Source: Qipengyuania citrea
GTDB taxonomy: Bacteria > Pseudomonadota > Alphaproteobacteria > Sphingomonadales > Sphingomonadaceae
DNA length: 64,000 nucleotides
Reading direction: 5' to 3'
Assembly: GCF_009828015.1 (NCBI RefSeq)
Contig: NZ_WTYG01000001.1
Span: 744,001 to 808,000, forward strand
The notes below the pieces were generated by a model that was not told the origin of the DNA, did not search any database, and saw only the letters and a list, made by a program, of their open reading frames with translations. Below, piece by piece: positions 17,945 to 26,617 of this stretch. The position numbers and the translations under genes are program-made. Each line of letters opens with the position of its first letter. Positions within the stretch are counted from its first letter, which is position 1.

Positions 17945-18637
17945 ATGGTGTCGCTTTCCCGCGCTCTTGTTCTGGCGATCGTCCAGCTCGGCGATCCCGC
18001 TATCCTGAAAGTGCTGGCAAAGACCGCAGTGGTCACGCTGCTGGTTTTCGCAGCGGGGGGCACGGCGCTCTATGTCGCGCTCGACAGCGCGATCGGTACC
18101 GCCTTCGGGATCGAGGCCGCCGGTCTCGGTGCACTGGCCGCGGCGGCGGCGACCGTGCTGGCTGCATGGTTCCTGTTCCGGGTAGTCGCGCTGTTCGTGC
18201 TGCAGTTCTTTGCCGAGGACGTGGTCCGCGCGGTCGAGCAGCGTCATTACCCGCAAGCTGCGGCGAACGCCCGGCGAATCGGGTTCGGCGAGGAGCTGGG
18301 CCATGCCTTGCGTTCGCTGGGCCGCACGCTCGTAGCCAATGCGCTTGCATTGCCGGTTGCCGGCCTGCTGCTGTTTACCGGCGTGGGCGCAGCAGCGGTG
18401 TTCCTGGTGGTCAACGCCTTGCTGGTCGGGCGCGAACTGCATGACGCCGTATGGCTGCCCCACCGCGTGCATGCGGCCGAAGCCGCGCCGATTGGCGGCG
18501 CGACCCGATTTCTGCTCGGCGCCGTGGTGGTGGCGCTGCTTGCAATACCTTTCCTCAACCTCCTCGCCCCGATACTGGGCGCGGCGAGTGCGACGCATCT
18601 CGTCCACCGCGCCCGAGAGAAAGGTCCGCATGCGTAA
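17945..18637 (+). CDS. EI24/CysZ-like membrane protein
   Basis: A 230-residue integral membrane protein of the EI24 family, which includes the sulfate permease CysZ. Hydrophobic segments lie at about 20-45, 55-85, 130-155 and 185-210, with the family-typical FAEDVVRAVEQRHYP loop between them. The divergent gap to the adenosine kinase gene (112 bp) must hold its promoter. The end overlaps the next lipoprotein gene by 8 bases. A transport role is only a family-level guess. Confidence 0.75.
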   Translation: MVSLSRALVLAIVQLGDPAILKVLAKTAVVTLLVFAAGGTALYVALDSAIGTAFGIEAAGLGALAAAAATVLAAWFLFRVVALFVLQFFAEDVVRAVEQRHYPQAAANARRIGFGEELGHALRSLGRTLVANALALPVAGLLLFTGVGAAAVFLVVNALLVGRELHDAVWLPHRVHAAEAAPIGGATRFLLGAVVVALLAIPFLNLLAPILGAASATHLVHRAREKGPHA

Positions 18638-19043
18638 GTCCGTCCTGTTCCTGCTGCCGCTGCTGGGCGCCTGCGCCACCGGACCCGTACCCGGCTCCAC
18701 TGCACCGTCGCGGCCGGCATCCGCGCCGCCGCCGCAGCAAGTGCGGGTGGCTCCGTCGACCCCCGACTTCCGCGCGCCGCGGGTCATGAATGTGCCTGGC
18801 CTCGAAGGCGTGATCGGCCGCAACCAGACCGCGCTGGCGAATATTTTCGGGCCGCCGCGAATCGACGTAACCGAAGGTGACGCGAAGAAGCTGCAATTCG
18901 TGGGCGAGGCCTGCGTACTCGACATCTATCTCTATCCGCTCAGCCCGGGTGCGGAACCCAGTGCAACCTATGTCGATGCACGCCGCGCGAGCGACGGGCT
19001 CGATGTCGATCGCGCGGCCTGCGTGCGCGCGCTGCGCCGCTGA
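18630..19043 (+). CDS. Small outer-membrane type lipoprotein
   Basis: A 137-residue predicted lipoprotein with lipobox LLGAC (Cys at residue 15), a proline-rich linker, then a compact domain that includes GLEGVIGRNQTALANIFGPP. The phrase resembles the SmpA/OmlA (BamE)-type fold, in which a short helix-loop precedes a fixed G-P motif, but similarity is too slight to name it. It overlaps the EI24 gene by 8 bases, so the two are co-transcribed. Confidence 0.75.
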   Translation: MRKSVLFLLPLLGACATGPVPGSTAPSRPASAPPPQQVRVAPSTPDFRAPRVMNVPGLEGVIGRNQTALANIFGPPRIDVTEGDAKKLQFVGEACVLDIYLYPLSPGAEPSATYVDARRASDGLDVDRAACVRALRR

Positions 19044-19121
19044 AGCCCGCATCCGCTAACCCGGACTTAAGCAAACCGCGCTAGGCTCCGCGAACCGGTG
19101 TTAGGCGGGAGTTTGGTACAG

Positions 19122-20051
19122 ATGAGCGTGCATTTCGGCGAACTGGCGATGAAATTCGGTGCGGACGGCGTGATTTCGCCGGGCGAGGTGCTTGCGCTAC
19201 GGCGCGAAGCCTGGCCCGATGGGCATATCTCGCAGGCCGAGGCCGAAGCGATCGTTGCGCTCAACCACCAGCTCACGTCGCGCTGCCGGGAATGGGTGGA
19301 ATTCTATGTCGAGGCGCTGGGCGAATATGTCGTCAATCAGCGTGCGCCGAAGGGCTATGTCGATGCCGAGAACGCGGCATGGCTGATGGCGCAGCTGGAC
19401 GCCGATGGCACGCTTGGCTCGATGGCCGAGATCGAATTGCTGGTGCGCGTGTTCGAATGCGCACAGAACGTGCCGGTATCGCTGAAGGACTATGCGGTCG
19501 CGCAGATCGAACACGCCGTTCTCGAGGGGACGGGGCCGACGCGCAATGGCGGCATGCTCGAAGCCGGCAATGTCAACGCGGCCGAGGCATTGCTGCTGCG
19601 GCGGGCGATATTCGCCCCCGCAAGCGAACGGCCCGCGGCCGTGGGACGCAAGGAAGCCGAAATGCTCTTCCGGCTCAAGGATGCAACGCTGGGCGCGGAC
19701 AACGCCCCCGAATGGAAACATCTGTTCGTGCAGGGCATTGCCAATTACCTGCAGGCCTACAGCGATCCGAATGCGCAGCTGAGCCGCGAACGCGCGGCCG
19801 AACTGGATGCCTTCATGGGCGATACGCAGGCGCGGGTCGGCGGCTTTCTCGGCCGCATGGCCAAAGCCTCGCCCAATGCATTCGGCAAGGTCTTCGGCCG
19901 CAAGGCGCCTGCTCCGGATCGCTCGGAGGCCGTCGGCCGCGCATACGCCGTTACCGATGACGAGCGGGAATGGCTCGAAGCGCGGATCGAAGCCGATGGT
20001 CAGATCGACGAATACGAGCAGGCGCTGCTCGATTTCCTCGCCGAAGACTGA
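19122..20051 (+). CDS. Acidic protein with four DGxI-x3-E-like repeats
   Basis: A 309-residue soluble protein without signal peptide. ATG at 19122 is chosen because GGCGGGAG lies about 10 bases before it; a GTG at 19098 is an alternative. The sequence contains similar acidic turns: ADGVISPGE, PDGHISQAE, ADGTLGSMAE and, near the C-terminus, ADGQIDEYE. The spacing is like EF-hand or TerB-type helical units. I do not recognise the family; it may bind a divalent cation. Convergent with the suf operon, 3 bp away. Confidence 0.7.
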   Translation: MSVHFGELAMKFGADGVISPGEVLALRREAWPDGHISQAEAEAIVALNHQLTSRCREWVEFYVEALGEYVVNQRAPKGYVDAENAAWLMAQLDADGTLGSMAEIELLVRVFECAQNVPVSLKDYAVAQIEHAVLEGTGPTRNGGMLEAGNVNAAEALLLRRAIFAPASERPAAVGRKEAEMLFRLKDATLGADNAPEWKHLFVQGIANYLQAYSDPNAQLSRERAAELDAFMGDTQARVGGFLGRMAKASPNAFGKVFGRKAPAPDRSEAVGRAYAVTDDEREWLEARIEADGQIDEYEQALLDFLAED

Positions 20052-20054
20052 GCT

Positions 20055-20522
20055 TCACTTGCGGAGCGCGTGAAAACCGTTCTTGGCGAGCGCGCGCCAG
20101 CGTTTTTGCCGGTGCGCGTAGAACAGGCGCGCGAATCCCGCGACCAGCGGCGTCAGCCTGCCCGCATCGATATGCACGCGATCGGTGTAGCGCGTGCAGC
20201 CGTCACCGGGGGCGATTTCGATCCAGTGATCCCAGCGGCGAATGAACGGTGAATGGCCATTGTCGCGCAGCACATCCGTAGTCGGCGGAGATGCGGGAAA
20301 TTCGATCCCGATGACCTGCCAGCCGATGGGAAAGATCCCGAAGACGAACATCCACGCGCGGTATTCGCCCGGGGTCCAGCGGCGGGGAAAGCGCCCGCCG
20401 CACGGCACGAAGCGAATCAGCGGCGCAGCCACATGCCGGAGCAAGGCGCTCGTCTGCGCGTGATCCCACACCGCTTCGGGTGGCGCGTCGAGCCAGGTCG
20501 TCAGCTCGACGGTGCGGCTCAC
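20055..20522 (-). CDS. SRPBCC family protein, last gene of the suf operon
   Basis: A 155-residue START/SRPBCC-type protein. The family phrases TWLDAPPEAVWDH at the N-terminus, a central RRWDHWIEI and the C-terminal FARLFYAHRQKRW helix are visible. The GTG at 20522 overlaps the preceding sufA stop (GTGA), so the gene is translationally coupled to the Fe-S operon. The fold usually encloses a hydrophobic ligand; no ligand or catalytic residue is evident and the link to Fe-S assembly is unknown. Confidence 0.8.
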   Translation of the reverse strand: MSRTVELTTWLDAPPEAVWDHAQTSALLRHVAAPLIRFVPCGGRFPRRWTPGEYRAWMFVFGIFPIGWQVIGIEFPASPPTTDVLRDNGHSPFIRRWDHWIEIAPGDGCTRYTDRVHIDAGRLTPLVAGFARLFYAHRQKRWRALAKNGFHALRK

Positions 20523-20878
20523 ACCATGAAGCTTTCGCCGCAACCGCAGGCGCCCTTGGCATTGGGATTTTCGAACACGAAGCCAGCGGTGAAATCGTCT
20601 TCCACCCAGTCCATCGTGCTGCCGATCAGGTAGAGCACGCTGGCGCTGTCGATATAGAAGGTCCCGCCGGGGGTTTCGATCTTCTCGTCGAACTTGGCTT
20701 CCTCGGTGACGTAGTCGACCGAATAGGCAAGCCCGGAACAGCCGCGCCGGGGCGTCGACAATTTGACACCGATGGCTTCGTCGGGCGCTTTCGCCATCAG
20801 CTGCGCGACGCGCTGTTCCGCGCGCTCGGTCAGGATGACGGCTGCCTTCGGCGCCGCGCGTGTCTTCGTATCGCCCAT
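20519..20878 (-). CDS. sufA: A-type Fe-S carrier of the suf operon (HesB/IscA)
   Basis: A 119-residue A-type carrier that accepts clusters from SufBCD and passes them on. The three cluster Cys are in RRGCSGLAY and GACGCGES. ATG at 20878 is preferred over the GTG three bases upstream; it overlaps the sufT stop codon by one base. A second A-type carrier gene, erpA-like, is at 48251-48580. Confidence 0.92.
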   Translation of the reverse strand: MGDTKTRAAPKAAVILTERAEQRVAQLMAKAPDEAIGVKLSTPRRGCSGLAYSVDYVTEEAKFDEKIETPGGTFYIDSASVLYLIGSTMDWVEDDFTAGFVFENPNAKGACGCGESFMV

Positions 20879-21384
20879 CACAGCATCCCCAGTTCGAGCC
20901 GTGCCTCATCGGTCATCTTGTCCGGGCCCCAAGGCGGGTCCCACACCAGATTGACTTCCGCATCGCGCACGCCGGGCACGCTGGCCGCACGCAGTTCGAC
21001 TTCGGCAGGCATGGTTTCGGCGACCGGGCAATGCGGCGTCGTCAGCGTCATGGTGACGGTGACATCGCTCTCGTCATCGACCTCGACCCCGTAAATCAGC
21101 CCGAGATCGTAGATATTCACCGGGATCTCCGGGTCGAAGATTTCCTTCAGCGCGGCAACGACCGCTTCATAAAGGTCGCCGCCCGGGGCGCCCGCGGGCA
21201 AGCCCTCGGGCTTTTTCTGCAGGAACCCTTCGAGATAGTCGCGCTTGCGCTCCATCGTGGCGCGCGCGCTTTCCTCGGGATCGACCGCATCCTCCACCCG
21301 GGCGCGCGGCGGCTTTGCCGTTGCCACGTCTGCGGGCGATGGTGCCGCGATCCAATCCTGGTCCTTGTTCGTTCCTTCGCTCAT
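20878..21384 (-). CDS. sufT: SufT-type Fe-S assembly factor (DUF59/MIP18)
   Basis: A 168-residue protein with an N-terminal low-complexity extension (about 1-60) and a C-terminal DUF59 domain. The core motif DPEIPVNIYDLGLIY and the later TTPHCPVAETMP loop with its single conserved Cys are intact. SufT promotes maturation of Fe-S proteins, as shown in Staphylococcus; the function here follows from family and operon position. It overlaps sufS by 4 bases and sufA by 1. Confidence 0.92.
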   Translation of the reverse strand: MSEGTNKDQDWIAAPSPADVATAKPPRARVEDAVDPEESARATMERKRDYLEGFLQKKPEGLPAGAPGGDLYEAVVAALKEIFDPEIPVNIYDLGLIYGVEVDDESDVTVTMTLTTPHCPVAETMPAEVELRAASVPGVRDAEVNLVWDPPWGPDKMTDEARLELGML

Positions 21385-22610
21385 CCGAAGATCCTCTGGG
21401 TGCGTTCGATACCGCGCAGCAGCGCAGCGATGTCGTTTTCGTCGGAATACAGCCCGAAGCTTGCCCGGGCGGTGGCGGGAACCCCGAGATGATCCATCAG
21501 CGGCTGCGCGCAGTGATGGCCAGCCCGGATCGCCACATTCTCTTCATCCAATATGGTACCGAGATCGTGCGGATGAACCCCCTCGATCGCAAAGCTGACG
21601 ATGCCGGCGCTTTCTTCCGGGCCGAACAGCGTGACCGAATTGAGCGCACGCAATTCGTCGCGCAGCTGCCTGGCGAGGCCCGCCTCATGCGCCAACAGCC
21701 GGTCGGGTCCCAGCGCGGCAACATAGTCGATCGCGGCATGCAGCGCGATCGCCTCGGTGATGATTGGGGTTCCGGCCTCGAACCGCTGCGGGGGCGGCGC
21801 ATAGGTGGTCTTTTCGAAAGTGACCCGGTCGATCATCGCGCCGCCGCCCTGCCACGGGGGCATGGCACCGAGAATTTCCTCGCGCGCCCACAGCACGCCG
21901 ATCCCGGTGGGGCCATAAAGCTTGTGACCCGACAGCGCGTAGAAATCGCAGCCGAGCGCGGCCATGTCGAGCGCCATGCGCGGCGCGGCCTGGCAGCCGT
22001 CCAGCAGCAGCTTCGCACCGACCGAATGCGCGATATCCGCCGCGGCGCGTGCATCGAGCACGCTCCCGAGAACGTTCGAGACATGCGCCAGCGCGACCAG
22101 CCTGGTCCGCGGAGTCATCATGGCTTCGAGCGCACCCAGATCGATCCGGCCGTCTTCGGTCAGCGGGCAGACATCGATCTGCGCGCCGGTCCGTTCGGCG
22201 ACCATCTGCCACGGGACGATGTTCGAGTGATGCTCCAGCATCGACAGGACGATGCGATCGCCCTCGCCGATCTGCGCCATGCCCCAGCTCGCCGCGACCA
22301 GATTGATCGCTTCGGTCGCACCGCGGACGAAGATCACCTCGTCCTCGCCCTTCGCGCCGATGAATTCGGCAACGCGGCGACGCGCGGCTTCATAGCCAAG
22401 CGTCATTTGCGCGCTACGTCCGTACACGCCGCGATGGACGGTGGCGTAATCCACGCCGAGCGCGCGGGTCATCGCATCGATGACGGCCTGCGGTTTCTGC
22501 GCGGTGGCGGCTGTGTCCAGGTAATGCCACGGCGCGCCATCGCCGGTTACCATGCCGGGGAAATCGGCACGGACATCGGCGGCAGGCGAAAGGGTGGCAG
22601 CGACGCTCAC
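21381..22610 (-). CDS. sufS: Cysteine desulfurase SufS
   Basis: A 409-residue class V PLP enzyme that releases sulfur from cysteine as a persulfide for cluster assembly. The PLP lysine is Lys230 (SGHKLYGPTG), and the persulfide cysteine Cys367 lies in RAGHHCAQP, typical of type II (SufS) desulfurases. HHSN near 128 is the other cofactor-site motif. No sufE or sufU gene is adjacent. It overlaps sufD and sufT by 4 bases each. Confidence 0.96.
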   Translation of the reverse strand: MSVAATLSPAADVRADFPGMVTGDGAPWHYLDTAATAQKPQAVIDAMTRALGVDYATVHRGVYGRSAQMTLGYEAARRRVAEFIGAKGEDEVIFVRGATEAINLVAASWGMAQIGEGDRIVLSMLEHHSNIVPWQMVAERTGAQIDVCPLTEDGRIDLGALEAMMTPRTRLVALAHVSNVLGSVLDARAAADIAHSVGAKLLLDGCQAAPRMALDMAALGCDFYALSGHKLYGPTGIGVLWAREEILGAMPPWQGGGAMIDRVTFEKTTYAPPPQRFEAGTPIITEAIALHAAIDYVAALGPDRLLAHEAGLARQLRDELRALNSVTLFGPEESAGIVSFAIEGVHPHDLGTILDEENVAIRAGHHCAQPLMDHLGVPATARASFGLYSDENDIAALLRGIERTQRIFG

Positions 22611-23365
22611 AGCGCCTTGTCCACCTTGTCGAGCGCGATCTGCATCAAGGTTTCGCGCGTTTCGTCATCGTCGAGAGCAACCAGAGCATCGCCGAGGAAC
22701 GCCTGCACCATCAAGCGGCGGGCAAGTTCGGGCGAGACGCCGCGCGCGGCCATGTAGAACCGTGCGGTCTCGTCGAGCTGGCCGACACTGGCGCCATGCG
22801 CGCATTTGACGTCGTCGGCGAAAATCTCGAGCTGCGGGACGGCGTTTACGCTCGCGCCTTTCTCCAGCAGCAAACCCTTGAAATCCTGTGCCGCGTCGGT
22901 CTTCTGCGCATGGCGCACGACATCGATATTGCCGAGGAAATTGCCCGTCCCGTGGCCCCAATGGACCGCGCGAACGGTCTGGTTGCTGGTAGCTTCGGGT
23001 TCGGCGTGGATCGTCCGCGTGACGAATTCGCGCACCGTATCGCGGCCGCCGACGGTGATTCCGCCGAATTCAAAATGCGCGCCCTTGTGAAGCGTGACTT
23101 CGACTTCCAGCCGCGCATATTCGGCGGCGGCAAGGACGGCGAAGAGTTCGCATGTCGCGCCTTCGCCGATGGTCACGCGCCAGCGGTGCAGCCGGGTGGG
23201 CTGCGGACCGTCGGCATCGCGGATCACCATAGTATCGCGGAAGGTTTCGCCCGCCGCGATATCGATCGTACGCCAGTCGTCGAGCGCTTCGCCCTGCAGC
23301 CGTTCGACTGCAGAATAGCGCCAGCCCTCCTCGCGCCGGGTGGGAAGTTCAGCGGCTTCAGGCAT
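22607..23365 (-). CDS. sufD: SufD, SufBCD scaffold subunit
   Basis: A 252-residue SufD, shorter than the E. coli protein (about 420) because the N-terminal helical domain is reduced. The beta-helix core and the C-terminal part (AHGASVGQLDETARFYMAARG) typical of SufB/SufD proteins are clear, including the conserved His in CAHGA. It pairs with SufB to form the scaffold bound by SufC. It overlaps sufC by 8 bases and sufS by 4. Confidence 0.93.
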   Translation of the reverse strand: MPEAAELPTRREEGWRYSAVERLQGEALDDWRTIDIAAGETFRDTMVIRDADGPQPTRLHRWRVTIGEGATCELFAVLAAAEYARLEVEVTLHKGAHFEFGGITVGGRDTVREFVTRTIHAEPEATSNQTVRAVHWGHGTGNFLGNIDVVRHAQKTDAAQDFKGLLLEKGASVNAVPQLEIFADDVKCAHGASVGQLDETARFYMAARGVSPELARRLMVQAFLGDALVALDDDETRETLMQIALDKVDKAL

Positions 23366-24107
23366 CGGCCATCACCGCGTCATAGCCTTCGTTCTCGAGT
23401 TCGATCGCCAGTTCGGGACCGCCGGTGCGCACGATGCGGCCCTGCGACAGGATCGACACCTTGTCGGGCTTCACCACTTCGAGCAGGCGCTGGTAGTGGG
23501 TGATCAGCAAGACGCCCTTCGCCGGGTCGCGCATGATCGCATTGATACCATCGCCCACAACGCGCAGCGCATCGATGTCGAGACCGCTGTCGGTTTCGTC
23601 GAGCACGGCGAACTTGGGATCGAGAATGCCCATCTGCACCATTTCGGCGCGCTTTTTCTCGCCGCCCGAGAAGCCGACATTCACATGCCGCTTGAGCATG
23701 TCGGGATCGAGCTTGAGCAGGGCCGCCTTGTCCTTCGCCAGCTTGAGGAACTCGCCGCCGGTCAGCGCTTCCTCGCCCCGCGCCTTGCGCTGCGAATTCA
23801 GCGCTTCGCGGAGGAATTGCAGGTTCGAGACCCCCGGAATTTCGACCGGGTACTGGAACCCGAGGAACAGCCCCGCAGCCGCGCGCTCATGCGGCTCGAG
23901 GTCGAGCAAATCGACCCCGTTGAAGCTGACCGAACCCTGCGTCACTTCGTAACCGGGACGTCCGCCCAGCACATAGGCCAGCGTCGACTTGCCGGCACCA
24001 TTGGGGCCCATGATGGCATGGACCTCGCCCGCAGGAATTTCGAGCGTCAGCCCGTTAAGGATTGTCTTGCCGTCGATTTCGGCGTGGAGATTGTCGATTT
24101 TCAGCAT
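23358..24107 (-). CDS. sufC: SufC ATPase
   Basis: A 249-residue ABC-type ATPase that drives conformational change in the SufBCD complex. Walker A GPNGAGKST is at 34-42, the ABC signature is FSGGEKKRAEM, and Walker B reads FAVLDETDSGLD with the extra acidic residues typical of SufC. It has no membrane partner. It follows the DUF559 gene by one base and overlaps sufD. Confidence 0.96.
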   Translation of the reverse strand: MLKIDNLHAEIDGKTILNGLTLEIPAGEVHAIMGPNGAGKSTLAYVLGGRPGYEVTQGSVSFNGVDLLDLEPHERAAAGLFLGFQYPVEIPGVSNLQFLREALNSQRKARGEEALTGGEFLKLAKDKAALLKLDPDMLKRHVNVGFSGGEKKRAEMVQMGILDPKFAVLDETDSGLDIDALRVVGDGINAIMRDPAKGVLLITHYQRLLEVVKPDKVSILSQGRIVRTGGPELAIELENEGYDAVMADA

Positions 24108-24108
24108 G

Positions 24109-24642
24109 TCAGTTCCTGTCGTCGCGACGCGGTCCGCGGCTGGGGCGCCGGGGCGTCGATCCGTATTTCGATTGGTGTTCGCGGCGCGCGGTCTGCTTGT
24201 CGCGGTAGCGCGCGTTCATGGCGGCAAAGATCGGCTGCATTGCTGCTTCCACGTCTTCGAGGATGGTTTCGGCGGGGATCCGCAGCACTTCGATGCCCAC
24301 TGCGCCGAGGCTCTTGTCGCGCCGCCGCGCAAGCGCGTCGTTCTGCTCCGGCTCGTCGATCGCGACCGCCAGGCCGAGCGGGTGCGAGACGAAATCAAGA
24401 ATCGCCGAGCCCACCACAGTGTGGCGCGTGAACTTGAACTTCCCGAAATCCTCTTTCGCAAAGCGCGCGGCGAGTGCCTTGTGCGCTTCGGTCGAATGCC
24501 GCCGCAGGTCGCGCGCACGATCGTGCAGCGCGTCGAGCCGCTTCTCCGAGATCTCCCAGCCGCGACCCTTCTTCTTGATCGTGGGCGCGGCATCAGCGGT
24601 CTCCGACGGATCGCGCAGCTGGAGAGTCTTGCGTTCGGTCAT
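24109..24642 (-). CDS. DUF559 endonuclease-fold protein inside the suf operon
   Basis: A 177-residue protein with a basic C-terminal tail. The middle (about 40-145) aligns with DUF559, a Vsr/restriction-endonuclease-like fold: [28 protein letters not shown] and [19 protein letters not shown] are recognisable. The Asp of ILDF is kept, but where the family usually has an IELDG acidic strand this protein reads VAIDEPEQ, so nuclease activity is doubtful. It overlaps sufB by ATGA and ends one base before sufC, so it is fully embedded in the Fe-S operon. Its role there is unknown. Confidence 0.85.
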   Translation of the reverse strand: MTERKTLQLRDPSETADAAPTIKKKGRGWEISEKRLDALHDRARDLRRHSTEAHKALAARFAKEDFGKFKFTRHTVVGSAILDFVSHPLGLAVAIDEPEQNDALARRRDKSLGAVGIEVLRIPAETILEDVEAAMQPIFAAMNARYRDKQTARREHQSKYGSTPRRPSRGPRRDDRN

Positions 24643-26120
24643 CCCACGCTCCCCTCGAGCGAGATCGCGAGCAGCTTCTGCGCTTCGACGGCGAATTCCA
24701 TTGGCAGCTCCTTGAGCACGTCCTTGGCGAAGCCGTTGACGATCAGCGCCATGGCCTCCTCGTCGTCGAGACCGCGCTGCTGCGCGTAGAACATCTGGTC
24801 GTCGCTGATCTTGCTGGTGGTCGCCTCGTGCTCGATCTGCGCGCTGGGGTTCTTCACCTCGATATAGGGCACGGTGTGCGCACCCGACTGGTCGCCGATC
24901 AGCAGCGAATCGCATTCGGTACGATTGCGCACCCCATCAGCGTTGGCGGCCACGCGGACCATGCCGCGATAGGTATTGTTCGACTTGCCGGCGGAGATAC
25001 CCTTCGAGATGATTGTCGAACGGCTCCCCTTGCCATTGTGGATCATCTTGGTGCCGGTATCGGCCTGCTGGTAATTGTTGGTCACCGCGACCGAGTAGAA
25101 TTCGCCCACGCTGTCTTCGCCGTTGAGCACGCAGCTGGGATATTTCCACGTCACCGCGCTGCCGGTTTCGACCTGCGTCCAGCTGATCTTGCTGCGCGCG
25201 CCCTGGCACAGGCCGCGCTTGGTGACGAAATTGTAGATCCCGCCCACGCCTTCGGCATTGCCGGGATACCAGTTCTGGACGGTGGAGTACTTGATTTCGG
25301 CGTCTTCCATCGCAACCAGTTCGACCACCGCGGCATGGAGCTGGTTCTCGTCACGCATCGGCGCGGTGCAGCCTTCGAGATAGCTGACATAGCTGCCCTT
25401 TTCGGCGATGATCAGCGTGCGTTCGAACTGGCCGGTGTTCTCCGCATTGATGCGGAAATAGGTGCTCAGCTCCATCGGGCAGCGCACGCCTTCGGGCACG
25501 TAAACGAAGGTCCCGTCGGAGAAGACCGCGCTGTTCAGGGTGGCGAAGTAGTTGTCGTGCTGCGGGACGACCTTGCCGAGCCATTTCTTGACCAGCTCGG
25601 GATATTCGCGAATCGCCTCGCTGATCGACAGGAAAATGACGCCCGCCCGCTTCAGCTCCTCGCGGAAGCTGGTGGCCACGCTGACGCTGTCGAACACGGC
25701 ATCGACGGCCACCTTCTTTGCGCCCTTTACGCCCGCAAGCACTTCCTGCTCGCCCAGCGGAATGCCGAGCTTGTCGTAGACGCGCTTGATCTCGGGATCG
25801 AGTTCGTCGAGCGATTCGAGCTCAACCTTCTTCTTCGGGGCCGCGTAATAATAGGCGTCCTGATAGTCGATCGCCGGATAACCGAGCTTGGCCCAGTCGG
25901 GCTCCACCATTTCCTGCCACAGGCGGAAGGCCTTGAGGCGCCAGTCGAGCATCCACTCGGGCTCGCCCTTCTTGGCGCTGATGAACCGGACCGTGTCTTC
26001 GGTCAGGCCCTTTTCGGCGAATTCGGTCTCGATGTCCGAAGACCAGCCGTGTTCGTACTCGGCGGCCTTTTCGGCAGCTTCACGCGCTTCGCGGTCCTGG
26101 ATGTCGATTTCTTCGCTCAT
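24639..26120 (-). CDS. sufB: SufB, Fe-S scaffold subunit
   Basis: A 493-residue SufB, the main scaffold protein on which the new cluster forms. Typical SufB sequence runs throughout: [35 protein letters not shown] and the C-terminal [15 protein letters not shown]. The length is normal. It overlaps the upstream Rrf2 regulator gene and the downstream DUF559 gene by 4 bases each. Confidence 0.97.
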   Translation of the reverse strand: MSEEIDIQDREAREAAEKAAEYEHGWSSDIETEFAEKGLTEDTVRFISAKKGEPEWMLDWRLKAFRLWQEMVEPDWAKLGYPAIDYQDAYYYAAPKKKVELESLDELDPEIKRVYDKLGIPLGEQEVLAGVKGAKKVAVDAVFDSVSVATSFREELKRAGVIFLSISEAIREYPELVKKWLGKVVPQHDNYFATLNSAVFSDGTFVYVPEGVRCPMELSTYFRINAENTGQFERTLIIAEKGSYVSYLEGCTAPMRDENQLHAAVVELVAMEDAEIKYSTVQNWYPGNAEGVGGIYNFVTKRGLCQGARSKISWTQVETGSAVTWKYPSCVLNGEDSVGEFYSVAVTNNYQQADTGTKMIHNGKGSRSTIISKGISAGKSNNTYRGMVRVAANADGVRNRTECDSLLIGDQSGAHTVPYIEVKNPSAQIEHEATTSKISDDQMFYAQQRGLDDEEAMALIVNGFAKDVLKELPMEFAVEAQKLLAISLEGSVG

Positions 26121-26527
26121 GCAATCTCTCTTTCGCGCGCCAGCTGGGTCAGCGGTATCGCTGCCAGCGCACCACGCAGTGCTTCATTGACGACCGGCCA
26201 GTGCGGCTTGACCAGGCATTCGTGTTCGACTGAACAGTCCGTGCCTTCGATGCAGGCGGTCAGTGCGATCGGCCCTTCGACCGCCTCGACGATATCGGCC
26301 ACGGTAATCGCCGCGGCTGGCCGGGCGAGCTGCAAGCCGCCGCCTGCGCCCCGGCTCGACCGGAGCAACCCTGCCGCCGACAGCTTGCTGACCAGCTTCT
26401 GCACGGTCGGGACCGGCAATCCGGTCTCCGCGGCGAGTTCGCCCGCACTGGTCTTCGCGCCGCCGCAGTGACGCGAAGCGGCGCACATGGCGACCACGGC
26501 ATAATCGGCTAGGTTGGAAAGGCGCAT
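26117..26527 (-). CDS. Rrf2-family Fe-S regulator of the suf operon (IscR-like)
   Basis: A 136-residue winged-helix regulator, first gene of the suf operon. The ATG at 26527 gives the standard [12 protein letters not shown]-terminus. The helix-turn-helix lies at about 28-60. Three Cys at 92, 98 and 104 (C-x5-C-x5-C) match the cluster ligands of IscR in spacing and numbering, so it probably senses Fe-S status. A 21-bp palindromic element lies 6 bases before its start, consistent with autoregulation, which is inference. Confidence 0.93.
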   Translation of the reverse strand: MRLSNLADYAVVAMCAASRHCGGAKTSAGELAAETGLPVPTVQKLVSKLSAAGLLRSSRGAGGGLQLARPAAAITVADIVEAVEGPIALTACIEGTDCSVEHECLVKPHWPVVNEALRGALAAIPLTQLAREREIA

Positions 26528-26532
26528 ATCAA

Positions 26533-26553
26533 ATCGGACCAAATCGTTCCGAT
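26533..26553 (-). promoter_or_regulatory. Candidate Rrf2/IscR operator of the suf operon
   Basis: An inverted repeat ATCGGA/TCCGAT (26533-26538 with 26548-26553) with a 9-base spacer, containing two tandem AAATCG words. It sits 6-26 bases before the regulator's ATG, so binding would block transcription or a leaderless start. The site is inferred; I cannot compare it with other suf promoters here. Confidence 0.5.
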
Positions 26554-26617
26554 TGGCCAATTAGGGGCGCCTCCCCAGCTTTTCAACGGGAAACAGCGTG
26601 TTGCGAGTCGTTAGCAA

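Noticed and set aside
24109-24642. A restriction or anti-phage system suggested by the DUF559 fold
   Set aside because: There is no methylase, helicase or other defence gene nearby, and the gene is locked inside the suf operon.
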